This document shows positions 36,094 through 45,956 of a stretch of DNA of 56,103 bases, one piece after another. The DNA is taken from assembly GCF_000378745.1 (NCBI RefSeq), contig NZ_KB905278.1:1-56103 (forward strand), in the 5' to 3' direction. The DNA is from Prevotella amnii DSM 23384 = JCM 14753. GTDB taxonomy: Bacteria > Bacteroidota > Bacteroidia > Bacteroidales > Bacteroidaceae. The notes under the pieces were generated by a model that was not told where the DNA came from, did no database searches, and saw nothing but the letters and a program-made list of their open reading frames with translations. A program made the translations under genes and the position numbers. Each line of letters starts with the position of its first letter. Positions within the stretch are counted from its first letter, which is position 1.

Positions 36094-37284
36094 TTATTTT
36101 ATAATATTTTCTTCTTTAAAAATATCTCTAAGAGCAATTACGCCACGTTCCACTTGCTCTTTTGTATGTGTAGCCATAAGGGCAAAACGTACGAGAGTAT
36201 CTTGCGGAGCGCATGCAGGTGGTATAACAGGATTAATAAACACACCAGCTTCGTATGCTTTTTTAGTTACAACGAAAGTTTTATGAATATCCCGAACATA
36301 AAGAGGGATAATAGGACTTTCCGTATCACCTATCTCGAAACCTTCTTCACGGAAACGCTTTAGCGCATAATTAGTAACTTCCCAAAGATGTTCTAAGCGT
36401 TCTGGCTCATTTTGCAATATATGCAAAGCTTCTAAAGCAGCAGCTGTGGCAGCGGGGGTATTACTTGCAGAGAAAATGTAAGTGCGACAATTATGGCGCA
36501 AGAAGTTAATAGTATCCTTATCAGCAGCTATAAAACCACCTATAGAGGCAAGACTTTTAGAGAATGTACCCATGATAAGATCTACCTCATCAGTTAATCC
36601 GAAATGATCGCAAACACCACGTCCTTGCTTACCAAAAACACCTAAACCATGAGCCTCATCAACCATCACCGAGCAGTTATACTTCTTTTTCAGCTCTATG
36701 ATCTTAGGAAGATCAGCCACATCTCCTTCCATTGAGAACACTCCATCGACAACAATAAGCTTAACAGAGTCTTTAGGGAGCTTCTGAAGAATACGCTCCA
36801 AGTCCTCCATGTCGTTATGTTTATAACGTAACTGGGTAGCAAAGCTCAAGCGTCTTCCATCAACAATGCTTGCATGATCACGATCGTCTGATATTATATA
36901 ATCGCCACGCCCTACTACTACAGCTAACACGCCAGCATTTACAGAGAAACCTGTTGAGAAGACTAAGCTTTCATCTTTATGCACAAAAGAGGCTAATTCT
37001 TTTTCTAAGCGTACATGTAAATCTAATGTACCATTCAAGAAACGGCTACCAGCACATCCTGAACCATATTTTAACATAGCATCACACCCAGCCTTAATTA
37101 CTCGAGGATCGTTTGGTAAGCCCGTATAAGCATTTGACCCAAACATTAAAATATTTTTCCCGTCAATATCTGTTACTTCTGTGCCTTGCTTGCTTGTTAT
37201 CTCACGAAAGTAAGGATAAAGCCCTGCTTTCATGTATTCTTGTGGCTGCGTGTAGCTTTTAAATCTTTCTTGTAATTGTCCCAT
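36094..37284 (-). CDS. spt: serine palmitoyltransferase (alpha-oxoamine synthase family)
   Basis: 396 residues. PLP fold type I: MVDEAHGLGVFGKQGRG holds the cofactor Asp and His, and TFSKSLASIGGFIAADK the PLP-binding Lys. The sequence MFGSNAYTGL, YGSGCAGSRFLNGTLDLH and ESPIIPLYVRD closely follows the serine palmitoyltransferase of Bacteroides as I remember it, rather than the shorter KBL or BioF enzymes. It condenses serine with an acyl-CoA, the first step of sphingolipid synthesis, in the cytoplasm. Divergent from a lipid kinase gene, with promoters back to back. Confidence 0.85.
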   Translation of the reverse strand: MGQLQERFKSYTQPQEYMKAGLYPYFREITSKQGTEVTDIDGKNILMFGSNAYTGLPNDPRVIKAGCDAMLKYGSGCAGSRFLNGTLDLHVRLEKELASFVHKDESLVFSTGFSVNAGVLAVVVGRGDYIISDDRDHASIVDGRRLSFATQLRYKHNDMEDLERILQKLPKDSVKLIVVDGVFSMEGDVADLPKIIELKKKYNCSVMVDEAHGLGVFGKQGRGVCDHFGLTDEVDLIMGTFSKSLASIGGFIAADKDTINFLRHNCRTYIFSASNTPAATAAALEALHILQNEPERLEHLWEVTNYALKRFREEGFEIGDTESPIIPLYVRDIHKTFVVTKKAYEAGVFINPVIPPACAPQDTLVRFALMATHTKEQVERGVIALRDIFKEENIIK

Positions 37285-37346
37285 TATATCTTTATAATAT
37301 GTGTTATTTCATCTTACAACAACACTTCAATTTTTATTTTAGAGTA

Positions 37347-37354
37347 CAAAGATA
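37347..37354 (-). promoter_or_regulatory. promoter -7 box (TATCTTTG) for spt
   Basis: TAnnTTTG match on the minus strand, 62 bases before the spt ATG. Confidence 0.6.
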
Positions 37355-37448
37355 ATAAATTAAGAATGAATATATGGCTTAAATTTTAAGAAAAGTTTAT
37401 AATGACGTTTTTTTTATTATATAAACGAGTATCTTAAAAAACTTTTTT

Positions 37449-37456
37449 TATATTTG
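37449..37456 (+). promoter_or_regulatory. promoter -7 box (TATATTTG) for the lipid kinase
   Basis: TAnnTTTG match 34 bases before the ATG at 37491, divergent from spt. Confidence 0.6.
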
Positions 37457-37490
37457 TATAAAAAAATAATATCTATCTTTTTAAAAGCAA

Positions 37491-38486
37491 ATGAAGAAAA
37501 AAATTATTTTTATAATTAATCCTATTTCAGGAACAGTAAGTAAAGCGAAGATCCCATATTATGTAGAAAAATATATTGACAAAGAGAAGTTCGATTATCA
37601 ATTTATAAAAACAGAATATGCCGGGCACGCTTCTATTATAGCTAAACAAGCTGCTCAAGAAAAAGTAGATATTGTAGTGGCTGTAGGAGGTGATGGGACT
37701 ATCAACGAGGTAGGCAGATCTGTTATTAATACAAGCACAGCAATGGCTATTATCCCTTGTGGGTCGGGTAACGGATTAGCTCGCCACCTTTGCATACCTG
37801 CTAAAGTAAAAAAATGTATTGACATTATTAACCAATGCAATATAAAAGATTTAGATTATGGACTGATAAATGGGCATCCTTTTTTCTGCACTTGTGGCAT
37901 GGGGTTCGACGCCTTTATTTCCATGCAATTTGCCAAAGCAGGGAAACGAGGAGCGCTTACTTATGTACAAAAAGTGCTTGAGATAGGTTTATCTTATAAG
38001 CCTGAAGTTTACGACATAGAAATAGATAATAAAGCTCTACATTACAAAGCTTTTTTAATATCTGCTGCTAATGCCTCTCAATATGGTAATAATGCTTATA
38101 TTGCTCCACAAGCTACAATGAGTGATGGGCTGTTAGACATTACTTTAATAGAGCCCTTTGGAATTATAGACGCGGCTAAGGTGGCTATAGAGATGTTTAA
38201 TAAGACTTTAGACAAGAATATCAAAGTCAAGACATTTAAATGTAGAAAGGTACATATTCACAGGCAGCAGCCTGGGGTTATTCATTTTGATGGCGACCCT
38301 ATAGAGACGGAACAAGATGTAGATATAAGTATAGTAGAAAAAGGAATTAGGGTAATAATGAATCCCGATTTTAATATAGAAAAGATGAAACCTAATATTG
38401 CTCAAACGGCTTTATCTGAAATATTTGCAAGTTTTGGAAAGGTACAAAACATGTATCACAATTTATTAAACAAGATGAAAATATAG
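37491..38486 (+). CDS. diacylglycerol/sphingoid kinase-like lipid kinase (YegS/BmrU/DagK family)
   Basis: 331 residues. Motifs: FIINPISGT at the N-terminus, the nucleotide-binding VVAVGGDGTINEVG (GGDGT), and IIPCGSGNGLARHL. The C-terminal beta domain ends with HIHRQQPGVIHFDGDPIE. The family phosphorylates lipid hydroxyls at the membrane; substrates include diacylglycerol, ceramide and sphingoid bases. Divergence from spt suggests a sphingolipid role, which is inference. Two bases separate it from trmN6. Confidence 0.8.
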   Translation: MKKKIIFIINPISGTVSKAKIPYYVEKYIDKEKFDYQFIKTEYAGHASIIAKQAAQEKVDIVVAVGGDGTINEVGRSVINTSTAMAIIPCGSGNGLARHLCIPAKVKKCIDIINQCNIKDLDYGLINGHPFFCTCGMGFDAFISMQFAKAGKRGALTYVQKVLEIGLSYKPEVYDIEIDNKALHYKAFLISAANASQYGNNAYIAPQATMSDGLLDITLIEPFGIIDAAKVAIEMFNKTLDKNIKVKTFKCRKVHIHRQQPGVIHFDGDPIETEQDVDISIVEKGIRVIMNPDFNIEKMKPNIAQTALSEIFASFGKVQNMYHNLLNKMKI

Positions 38487-38488
38487 AA

Positions 38489-39193
38489 ATGGGGTTTTCT
38501 TTTAAGTCTTTTCACATTGAGCAGGACTTCTGTGCCATGAAGGTAGGCACAGATGGTGTGCTTATAGGAGCATGGGGAAAGGGTGGAGAAAACATCTTAG
38601 ACGTAGGGACAGGTACCGGGCTTATCGCTTTAATGATGGCGCAAAGGTTTCCACATAGCAAAGTAACAGGTATTGATATTGATGAAAACGCTTTAAAAGA
38701 TGCTGTTCAAAACATCAAAAGCTCTAAGTTTAATGATAGAATACGCATAGAACCTATCTCTTTACAAGATCTTTGCAAAACACAAAACAACACGTTCGAT
38801 GCCATTGTATGTAATCCTCCTTTTTTTATTAATTCGCTTAAATCTGTTTCAGAAAGTAGAACAAAAGCTCGCCATACCGTGTCTTTATCGTATACAGAAT
38901 TAATGCATTGCACAAAAAAACTTTTAAAAGAAGATGGAACATTATCTGTTATTATTCCTATGGATAATGTGCCTATCTTAAAAACAGAAGCCATCTTCAC
39001 TGGCTTTCAGTTAGAAGAACTTGTTAAAATCTTCACTACCCCCAAAGCTACACGCGCTAAAAGATGCTTGCTATGCTTTAGGAAAAGTAATAATAATATA
39101 GATTGCCAAAACCAAACTGTTATTCTGAATGAAACAGACGGAGAACGTTCCCAATGGTATAAAGAACTTACAACAAATTTCTATATAAAATAG
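38489..39193 (+). CDS. trmN6: tRNA1(Val) adenine-37 N6-methyltransferase
   Basis: 234 residues. The N-terminal FKSFHIEQDFCAMKVGTDGVLIGAW, AdoMet loop LDVGTGTGLIALMMAQ and catalytic CNPPFF motif are typical of the YfiC/TrmN6 group. It methylates the adenine 3' of the anticodon in one tRNA-Val. It starts 2 bases behind the lipid kinase, so the two are cotranscribed. Confidence 0.88.
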   Translation: MGFSFKSFHIEQDFCAMKVGTDGVLIGAWGKGGENILDVGTGTGLIALMMAQRFPHSKVTGIDIDENALKDAVQNIKSSKFNDRIRIEPISLQDLCKTQNNTFDAIVCNPPFFINSLKSVSESRTKARHTVSLSYTELMHCTKKLLKEDGTLSVIIPMDNVPILKTEAIFTGFQLEELVKIFTTPKATRAKRCLLCFRKSNNNIDCQNQTVILNETDGERSQWYKELTTNFYIK

Positions 39194-39242
39194 GTTTTAC
39201 ATAAAGGTATATAAAAAATAGCCTTAATCGGTTTTTATTTTG

Positions 39243-39250
39243 TATCTTTG
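39243..39250 (+). promoter_or_regulatory. promoter -7 box (TATCTTTG) for lon
   Basis: TAnnTTTG match 26 bases before the lon ATG. Confidence 0.6.
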
Positions 39251-39276
39251 CACACTAAAATTCGGATAAAAACTTT

Positions 39277-41736
39277 ATGAAACAAAATAGTTCTATTCAA
39301 ATGTTCACTGATTACGAAGGTGATTTACCAGAATTAGATATAAAAGTAGATGGCGAAGTGCCTGTTTTTATTACTCGTAATTTGGTTATTTTTCCCGGCA
39401 TACTTTCTCCTGTCCTTGTAGGAAGAAAGCCAACATTAAAGTTAGTAAAATATCTGGAACAACATCCTGATACTATCTTTGCTGTGGTTTGCCAAAAAGA
39501 TCCAAGTGTAAACGAGCCAAAGCTAAAAGATCTATACCAGACGGGTGTCTATGCTCGTTTTGTACGTGCTTTTGATATGCCTGCTAACTTTGAGAAAGGC
39601 ACACGTACTGCTATTATTCAGGGATTAGGGAGGTGTAAGCTTAATGACATAAGCACCGAAAAGCCATTTATGAAAGGTTTTACAGAAGCTTTACCTGAAA
39701 ACACTTCTATAAGCAAGGAAGAAGAAGTGATGTTTAAAGCAGCTGTAAAGGATCTGAAAAATGTTACAAAAGAATATATCCATGGAAATGAAGAGCTGCC
39801 CGATGATTCTGCCTTTGCTCTTGAGGGCATTTCTAATCCTATAGCCACGATTAATTATATTGCAACCAACCTGCCTCTTTCTACGAAAGAAAAGATAGAG
39901 CTTTTAGAAGAACAAATGATGCATAAACGTATGTTTCATTTGATGAAAATATTAAATCGTGAAATTCAATATCAACATCTACAACAAGATATTCGCTCAA
40001 AAACAAGAGAGGATCTTGACGAGCAACAACGAGAATATTTCCTTCATCAGCAAATAAAAAATATCAAAGAAGAATTAGGTAATGGTGAAGGTTCGCCAGA
40101 GAAAAAGGAATTAGTAAAAAAAGCTAATGGTAAGAAATGGTCAGAACAAATATCTAAATTTTTCACTAAAGAGCTTGATAAATTAGATACGCTTAACCCA
40201 CAAAGCCCTGATTATAGTGTCCAGATAAACTATCTACAAACAATAGTTTCTCTCCCTTGGGGCGAATTTACTGAAGATGACCTTGACCTTAAGCGTGCAA
40301 AACGCATATTAGATAAAGATCACTACGGCATGGAGAAGGTGAAAGAACGCATCTTAGAGTATATTGCAGTATTACGTTTGCGAGGTAACTTAAAATCGCC
40401 TATCTTGTGCTTATATGGTCCTCCCGGAGTAGGTAAAACAAGTCTGGGAAAGAGCGTAGCAAATGCTTTAAAACGTAAATATGTACGTATCTCTTTAGGT
40501 GGTGTACATGATGAGTCTGAGATTCGTGGGCATCGTAAGACCTATATAGGTGCAATGCCGGGACGTATTATAAAAAGTCTGCAAAAATCGGGCTCTTCAA
40601 ATCCTGTATTTATTTTAGATGAGATAGATAAAGTAACTCAAAACACCTTAAATGGTGATCCTTCTTCAGCCTTATTAGAAGTACTTGATCCTGAACAGAA
40701 TAATGCTTTCCACGACAATTATCTTGATTTAGATTACGATTTGTCGAAAGTATTATTTATAGCTACTGCTAATGACCTGAATACTATTCCAAGGCCATTG
40801 CTTGACAGAATGGAGATTATAAACGTATCAGGGTATATTACAGAGGAGAAAGTAGAAATAGCTAAACGCCATTTAATCCCCAAAGAGCTTAATAACACTG
40901 GGCTTGACAAGCTAAGTGTTCAGCCTAAATTCTCTAAAGCTATACTTGAAAAGATAATAGAAGATTATACCCGTGAAAGCGGTGTTCGCCAATTAGAAAA
41001 GCAGATAAATAAGATTTTACGTAAAATAGCATATAAGCAAGCAATAGACGATAATGCTCAGTATGATAAGATCACTTTACCAAAGATAGAAGAGCTTATA
41101 GGTAAAGCCCCTTTCTCTCGCGACATTTATCAGGGTAACGAATATGCTGGTGTAGTAACAGGGTTAGCATGGACAAGTGTTGGGGGTGAGATATTATTTG
41201 TAGAGACTTCATTATCTAAAGGAAAGGCAGGGAAACTGACCATTACAGGTAATCTCGGAGATGTAATGAAAGAATCTGCCATCATAGCATTAGAATATGT
41301 AAAAGCCCATATAGACAAATTAGGTGTAGACTATAAAATATTAGAACAATGGAACATACATATACATGTCCCTGAAGGTGCTACCCCTAAAGATGGTCCA
41401 TCGGCTGGTATAACTATTGCTACAAGTATTGCTTCTGCTCTTACTCAACGTAAGGTGCGTAAAAACACGGCTATGACGGGAGAGATAACCCTTCGTGGAA
41501 AAGTTCTCCCAGTGGGTGGTATTAAGGAAAAGATATTAGCTGCAAAACGAGCAGGGATAACAGATATTGTAATGTGTTCTCTAAATAAAAAAGATATAGA
41601 TGAAATAAATGAAATTTATAGGAAAGGAGTAACTTTTCATTATGTAGAGACTGTTCAACAAGTATGGGACTTTGCCCTTAGCACAGAATTGGTTAGCGAT
41701 CCTGTTAATTTCACAATAGAAGAAGAAAAGAAATGA
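39277..41736 (+). CDS. lon: ATP-dependent protease La
   Basis: 819 residues. N-terminal substrate domain ([19 protein letters not shown]), AAA+ module with Walker [10 protein letters not shown] and FILDEIDK, and C-terminal protease domain with Ser709 in PKDGPSAG and Lys750 in GGIKEK forming the catalytic dyad. It degrades misfolded and regulatory proteins in the cytoplasm. The start keeps the usual Bacteroidota N-terminal extension. No heat-shock element is recognised. Its stop overlaps the tgt start by 4 bases. Confidence 0.97.
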   Translation: MKQNSSIQMFTDYEGDLPELDIKVDGEVPVFITRNLVIFPGILSPVLVGRKPTLKLVKYLEQHPDTIFAVVCQKDPSVNEPKLKDLYQTGVYARFVRAFDMPANFEKGTRTAIIQGLGRCKLNDISTEKPFMKGFTEALPENTSISKEEEVMFKAAVKDLKNVTKEYIHGNEELPDDSAFALEGISNPIATINYIATNLPLSTKEKIELLEEQMMHKRMFHLMKILNREIQYQHLQQDIRSKTREDLDEQQREYFLHQQIKNIKEELGNGEGSPEKKELVKKANGKKWSEQISKFFTKELDKLDTLNPQSPDYSVQINYLQTIVSLPWGEFTEDDLDLKRAKRILDKDHYGMEKVKERILEYIAVLRLRGNLKSPILCLYGPPGVGKTSLGKSVANALKRKYVRISLGGVHDESEIRGHRKTYIGAMPGRIIKSLQKSGSSNPVFILDEIDKVTQNTLNGDPSSALLEVLDPEQNNAFHDNYLDLDYDLSKVLFIATANDLNTIPRPLLDRMEIINVSGYITEEKVEIAKRHLIPKELNNTGLDKLSVQPKFSKAILEKIIEDYTRESGVRQLEKQINKILRKIAYKQAIDDNAQYDKITLPKIEELIGKAPFSRDIYQGNEYAGVVTGLAWTSVGGEILFVETSLSKGKAGKLTITGNLGDVMKESAIIALEYVKAHIDKLGVDYKILEQWNIHIHVPEGATPKDGPSAGITIATSIASALTQRKVRKNTAMTGEITLRGKVLPVGGIKEKILAAKRAGITDIVMCSLNKKDIDEINEIYRKGVTFHYVETVQQVWDFALSTELVSDPVNFTIEEEKK

Positions 41737-42860
41737 AATTCGAGCTTCAACATACCGATCCTGCAAGTGATGCAAGGACAGGAATTATAACAACTGATCA
41801 TGGTGAGATAAAGACTCCTATATTTATGCCTGTTGGTACTGTAGGGTCTGTGAAAGGTGTTCACTTTGAAGAATTAAGAAAGCAAGTAAAGGCACAAATT
41901 ATCTTAGGTAATACTTATCATCTATATCTTCGTCCTGGTCTTGAAATATTAAAAGCTGCGGGAGGATTACATAAGTTTAACGGCTGGGAACGCCCTATAC
42001 TCACCGACTCTGGTGGCTTTCAGGTGTTTTCTTTAACAGGCATTAGAAAATTATCAGAAGAGGGGTGCGAGTTTAGAAGTCATATAGATGGCTCTAAACA
42101 TATATTCACTCCTGAAAGTGTTATGAACACAGAGCGCGTAATAGGTGCAGATATAATAATGGCTTTCGACGAATGTCCTCCTGGGAAAAGCTCATACGAA
42201 TACGCAAAGAAGAGTTTAGGGCTTACGCAACGCTGGTTAGATCGCTGCATTAAGCAGTTAGAAAAAACATCTCCTCTTTATGGATATAGCCAAAGCCTGT
42301 TCCCTATTGTTCAAGGCTGTACATATAAGGATTTACGTAGTGAGGCGGCAAAGTTTGTAGCTGATAAGGGTGCTGACGGAAATGCTATAGGAGGCTTGGC
42401 TGTAGGAGAGCCTACGGAAGTGATGTATGAAATGATAGAAGTAGTAAACAATATTCTCCCTAAAGACAAGCCTCGTTATTTAATGGGTGTAGGTACGCCC
42501 CAAAACATATTGGAGGCTATTGAGCGTGGTGTTGATATGTTCGATTGTGTAATGCCTACACGCAATGGACGTAATTCTATGCTTTTTACTTATAACGGCA
42601 CAATGAATATGAGGAATAAGAAATGGGAGGCAGATTTCTCTCCTATAGACATAGATGGTTGTGATATTGATATAATTACGACAAAAGCTTACCTTCATCA
42701 TTTATTTAAGGCTGGCGAATTATTAGCTATGCAAATAGCAAGTATTCATAATCTTGCTTTTTACCTTCGCCTTGTCAGTGATGCTCGCAAACATATAGAA
42801 AAAGGCGATTTCACAATGTGGAAATCATCTGTTATAGAACAGTTAGGCAGAAGAATATAG
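41733..42860 (+). CDS. tgt: queuine tRNA-ribosyltransferase, zinc ligands degenerate
   Basis: 375 residues. The conserved blocks DSGGFQVFSL, FDECPP, GLAVGEP and FDCVMPTRNG (nucleophilic Asp) identify the bacterial tRNA-guanine transglycosylase, which puts queuine precursor into the wobble position of four tRNAs. The usual CxCxxC...H zinc site before AYLHHL reads GCDIDIITTKAYLHHL: one Cys and the His remain, two Cys are gone. This may be lineage-typical. The ATG overlaps the lon TGA, giving translational coupling. Confidence 0.93.
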   Translation: MKFELQHTDPASDARTGIITTDHGEIKTPIFMPVGTVGSVKGVHFEELRKQVKAQIILGNTYHLYLRPGLEILKAAGGLHKFNGWERPILTDSGGFQVFSLTGIRKLSEEGCEFRSHIDGSKHIFTPESVMNTERVIGADIIMAFDECPPGKSSYEYAKKSLGLTQRWLDRCIKQLEKTSPLYGYSQSLFPIVQGCTYKDLRSEAAKFVADKGADGNAIGGLAVGEPTEVMYEMIEVVNNILPKDKPRYLMGVGTPQNILEAIERGVDMFDCVMPTRNGRNSMLFTYNGTMNMRNKKWEADFSPIDIDGCDIDIITTKAYLHHLFKAGELLAMQIASIHNLAFYLRLVSDARKHIEKGDFTMWKSSVIEQLGRRI

Positions 42861-42883
42861 AAAGATTTTGTATCTTGATAATC

Positions 42884-44101
42884 ATGCAAAAGATAAAGAA
42901 TCTAATAAAAGTAATAAAGAATTTCTTACAAGTCCTTAGAAAGGGACTTTTACATGGGCTTCCATTTCTAAATAAGATTTGGTCTTACCTTAGACATTGC
43001 CTACCTTCCCATTGGATAGGAAGGCTTGACTGGTATATCATTAAAAAGTTTATCGGTACCTATCTTTTTGCCATTCTCTTGATTATATCTATATCTATTG
43101 TGTTCGATTTTAATGAAAATCTTTCAAAGTTTACACAATATCATGCCCCATGGAGAGCTATAATCTTCGATTACTATGCCAATTTCATTCCTTATTATTC
43201 CAATTTATTCTCACCTTTATTTGTTTTTATAGCTGTAATTTTTTTCACGTCCAAACTTGCGAGCAACTCTGAAATAATAGCTATGTTGGCAGCAGGTGTA
43301 TCATTTAAGCGTTTAATGCGTCCTTATATGATCTCGTGTATAGTCATTTCTGTACTTACGTTTTATTTAAATAGTTTTGTTATTCCACATGGAACAGTGA
43401 TTAGACAAAACTTTGAATCGCTCTATCGTAACAACAAGAAGAACACTTCTGCCGAAAATGTTCAATTAAAGGTTGCTAAAAACACTGTAGCATATATTCA
43501 ATATTTTGACGACCACTATAAGCGTGGCTATGGCTTTTCTTTAGCTAAATTTGAAAATAAAAAGCTTGTTAGCCACATGACAGCCATGGAAATACAATAT
43601 GATACAGTTGCAGACACAAAATATCATTGGAAAGTAAGCAATTACAAAATCAGGCAGCTTAAAGGATTAAAAGAACATATTACAACAGGAGATGAAAAAG
43701 ACACCATTCTTTTAATGGAACCTACCGATTTAGTCTATTCTAAAGGACAACAAGAAACTTTTACTTCTCCAGAGTTACTTAACTATATATCAAAGCAAAA
43801 TAGTAGAGGATTAAGTAATGTGGTGCAATATGAAGTAGAGTTTCATAAACGCATAGCAATGTCTTTTTCTGCTTTTATACTTACTATAATAGGTTTGTCG
43901 TTATCTGCACGAAAGCGTAAAGGTGGTATGGGATTATATCTTGGCATAGGGTTAGGATTGAGTTTTAGTTATATTTTATTGCAAACTGTTTCTGCTACAT
44001 TTGCTATTAAAGCCAATACTCCTCCTATATTAGCAGCATGGATACCTAATTTTATATTTGTTTTTATAGCATATTTTTGCTATAAACATGCACCAAACTA
44101 A
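42884..44101 (+). CDS. LptF/LptG-family permease
   Basis: 405 residues from ATG 42884; the frame is open upstream into tgt, but those codons overlap the tgt end. Membrane helices: LFAILLIISISIVFDF, a pair around 110-160 (FVFIAVIFFTSKLAS), one near YMISCIVISVLTFYLNSFVIPHG, a beta-jellyroll periplasmic region, then helices from FSAFILTIIGLSLSA to the end. This is the YjgP/YjgQ fold that, with LptB, lifts lipopolysaccharide from the inner membrane. Whether it fills the F or G role is not decidable here. Probably cotranscribed with lon-tgt. Confidence 0.88.
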   Translation: MQKIKNLIKVIKNFLQVLRKGLLHGLPFLNKIWSYLRHCLPSHWIGRLDWYIIKKFIGTYLFAILLIISISIVFDFNENLSKFTQYHAPWRAIIFDYYANFIPYYSNLFSPLFVFIAVIFFTSKLASNSEIIAMLAAGVSFKRLMRPYMISCIVISVLTFYLNSFVIPHGTVIRQNFESLYRNNKKNTSAENVQLKVAKNTVAYIQYFDDHYKRGYGFSLAKFENKKLVSHMTAMEIQYDTVADTKYHWKVSNYKIRQLKGLKEHITTGDEKDTILLMEPTDLVYSKGQQETFTSPELLNYISKQNSRGLSNVVQYEVEFHKRIAMSFSAFILTIIGLSLSARKRKGGMGLYLGIGLGLSFSYILLQTVSATFAIKANTPPILAAWIPNFIFVFIAYFCYKHAPN

Positions 44102-44177
44102 GGTCTTAAGACTTATAAAAATTATTAAGAAAATACTTATTACCAAAAGAAATGGTAGTAAACAACAAAAAGAAAAT

Positions 44178-45881
44178 ATGTATTTTGATGAATTAGATTT
44201 AAATGACGATGTACTTGATGCATTATATGATATGCACTTTGACAAGTGTACCCCTGTTCAAGAAAAATGTATCCCTCTAATATTAAAAGGTAAGGACATT
44301 CTTGCTGTAGCTCAAACAGGTACGGGTAAAACAGCAGCTTACCTCCTTCCTATACTTTCTAAGCTGGCAAAAGGCAACTATGCTGATGATGCTATAAATT
44401 GTGTCATAATGTCGCCAACACGCGAATTAGCACAACAGATAGACCAAGCCATACAAGGCTTTTCTTATTACCTCAATGGCATTTCTTGTGTAGCTGTATA
44501 TGGTGGTAATGATGGCAATAGATATGATCAAGAGATTAAAAGCCTTAGCATGGGAGCTAATATCGTTATTGCAACACCAGGCCGACTTATTTCGCATATC
44601 TCTTTAGGCAATGTCGACTTATCTAAAGTTAGCTTTTTCGTTTTAGACGAAGCTGATCGTATGCTTGATATGGGTTTTTCAGAAGATATTAAGATGATAG
44701 CTAATAATTTGCCTAAAAGCTGTCAGACGATTATGTTTTCTGCAACAATGCCTAATAAGATAGAAAGTCTTGCTAAGAGCTTATTGAAAAATGCTGAAAT
44801 TATTAAGCTTGCAGTGAGTAAGCCTGCCGAAAAGATACAGCAGTCTGCTTACATTTGCTATGAAACTCAGAAGATTGGAATAATAAAAGAAATTTTTAAA
44901 TCTGGCAATTTAAAACGTGTAATTATCTTTTCTGGTTCCAAACAAAAGGTTAAGAAAATAACAGCTTCACTAAATAAACAGAATATCAAATGCGGGGAAA
45001 TGCATTCAGACTTAGATCAAGCACAACGCGATGATGTGATGTTCAAATTTAAGAGCAGCCAAATAGATGTTCTGGTTGCAACAGATATTGTTGCAAGAGG
45101 CATTGACATAGATGATATTGCAATGGTTATAAATTATGACGTGCCACATGATGTAGAAGATTATGTTCATCGCATAGGGCGTACAGCAAGAGCTGACCGT
45201 GATGGCAACGCTATTACTTTTGTTAGTGAAGAAGATATATATTATTTCCGGCATATAGAGTCTTTCTTAAAAAAGACAATAGATAAAAAGCCTCTACCAG
45301 AATCTTTAGGTGAGGGTCCAAAATATAATTTTAATAGTAAAGCTGTTAGAAGCAAACAAGCTAAAAGTCATAAGAACAATAATAAAATAAAGAACAATAA
45401 TAAAGAAAAGAAAAACAATAATTGCCACACAAAACAACAGAAAGACAATCAGTTGTTAGATGTTAAAAAAAATGACAGAAGCAACACACAAGCAATTAAT
45501 ACTAAGATAAGCAAAAAGCAAGAAGAAAACAAAGGCGAGGTTGTTAATATCGATAAAGGTCAAAACAGTAAGCATACTTATAATAACAACAATAAAACTA
45601 AACAAAAAAAATATTCAAAAGATAATAAAAAAGAGCAGAACATTACAGGTAACGATAAACCATCAGGCAATAAAGGAAAAACAAAAGTTGCAAGTAATAA
45701 TACGAAGCCAAAGAGAAAGCGTTCACAAAAACTCTCTAATCAAGAAAAACAGAATATCAAAAGAAGTACTAAGTATGATATTCGCGAAGATATTTCAAGA
45801 AAATATACTTCAAAAGAAAAAGGAATAAAAGCTTTACTAAAAAAACCTTTGAAGTGGTTAAAAGGGTTAGGTAAAAAATAA
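44178..45881 (+). CDS. DEAD-box RNA helicase with long basic tail
   Basis: 567 residues from ATG 44178 (MYFDELDLNDDVLDALYDMHF), which has an A-rich upstream and starts exactly at the Q-motif region; the open frame further upstream would overlap the permease gene. Motifs: AQTGTGKT (I), PTRELAQQ (Ia), DEADRMLDMGF (II), SATMP (III), RGIDIDD and HRIGRTAR (V, VI). After about residue 390 the chain becomes a disordered Lys/Asn/Gln-rich tail of about 170 residues (repeats such as NNNKIKNNNKEKKNNN), likely an RNA-binding tail. RhlE/CsdA-like; a role in ribosome or RNA turnover is inferred. Confidence 0.9.
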   Translation: MYFDELDLNDDVLDALYDMHFDKCTPVQEKCIPLILKGKDILAVAQTGTGKTAAYLLPILSKLAKGNYADDAINCVIMSPTRELAQQIDQAIQGFSYYLNGISCVAVYGGNDGNRYDQEIKSLSMGANIVIATPGRLISHISLGNVDLSKVSFFVLDEADRMLDMGFSEDIKMIANNLPKSCQTIMFSATMPNKIESLAKSLLKNAEIIKLAVSKPAEKIQQSAYICYETQKIGIIKEIFKSGNLKRVIIFSGSKQKVKKITASLNKQNIKCGEMHSDLDQAQRDDVMFKFKSSQIDVLVATDIVARGIDIDDIAMVINYDVPHDVEDYVHRIGRTARADRDGNAITFVSEEDIYYFRHIESFLKKTIDKKPLPESLGEGPKYNFNSKAVRSKQAKSHKNNNKIKNNNKEKKNNNCHTKQQKDNQLLDVKKNDRSNTQAINTKISKKQEENKGEVVNIDKGQNSKHTYNNNNKTKQKKYSKDNKKEQNITGNDKPSGNKGKTKVASNNTKPKRKRSQKLSNQEKQNIKRSTKYDIREDISRKYTSKEKGIKALLKKPLKWLKGLGKK

Positions 45882-45887
45882 TTTTTT

Positions 45888-45932
45888 ATGCAATGTAGCA
45901 GACTATAATAAAAAAAAAGCTCTACATTGCAT
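45888..45932. terminator. bidirectional terminator between helicase and coaW
   Basis: ATGCAATGTAG and CTACATTGCAT form a perfect 11-bp stem with an A-rich loop; T-rich on the plus side, in the 75 bases between convergent genes. Confidence 0.55.
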
Positions 45933-45956
45933 GAAATATAAGTATATTTATAAATA

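Noticed and set aside
44088..44177. N-terminal 30-residue extension of the DEAD-box helicase overlapping the permease gene
   Set aside because: The Q-motif region starts right after Met31, and the extension overlaps the preceding gene out of frame.
45360..45480. Possible CRISPR or tandem DNA repeat in the AAC/AAT-rich helicase tail
   Set aside because: Units are irregular, in frame with the protein and have no spacers; it is low-complexity coding sequence.
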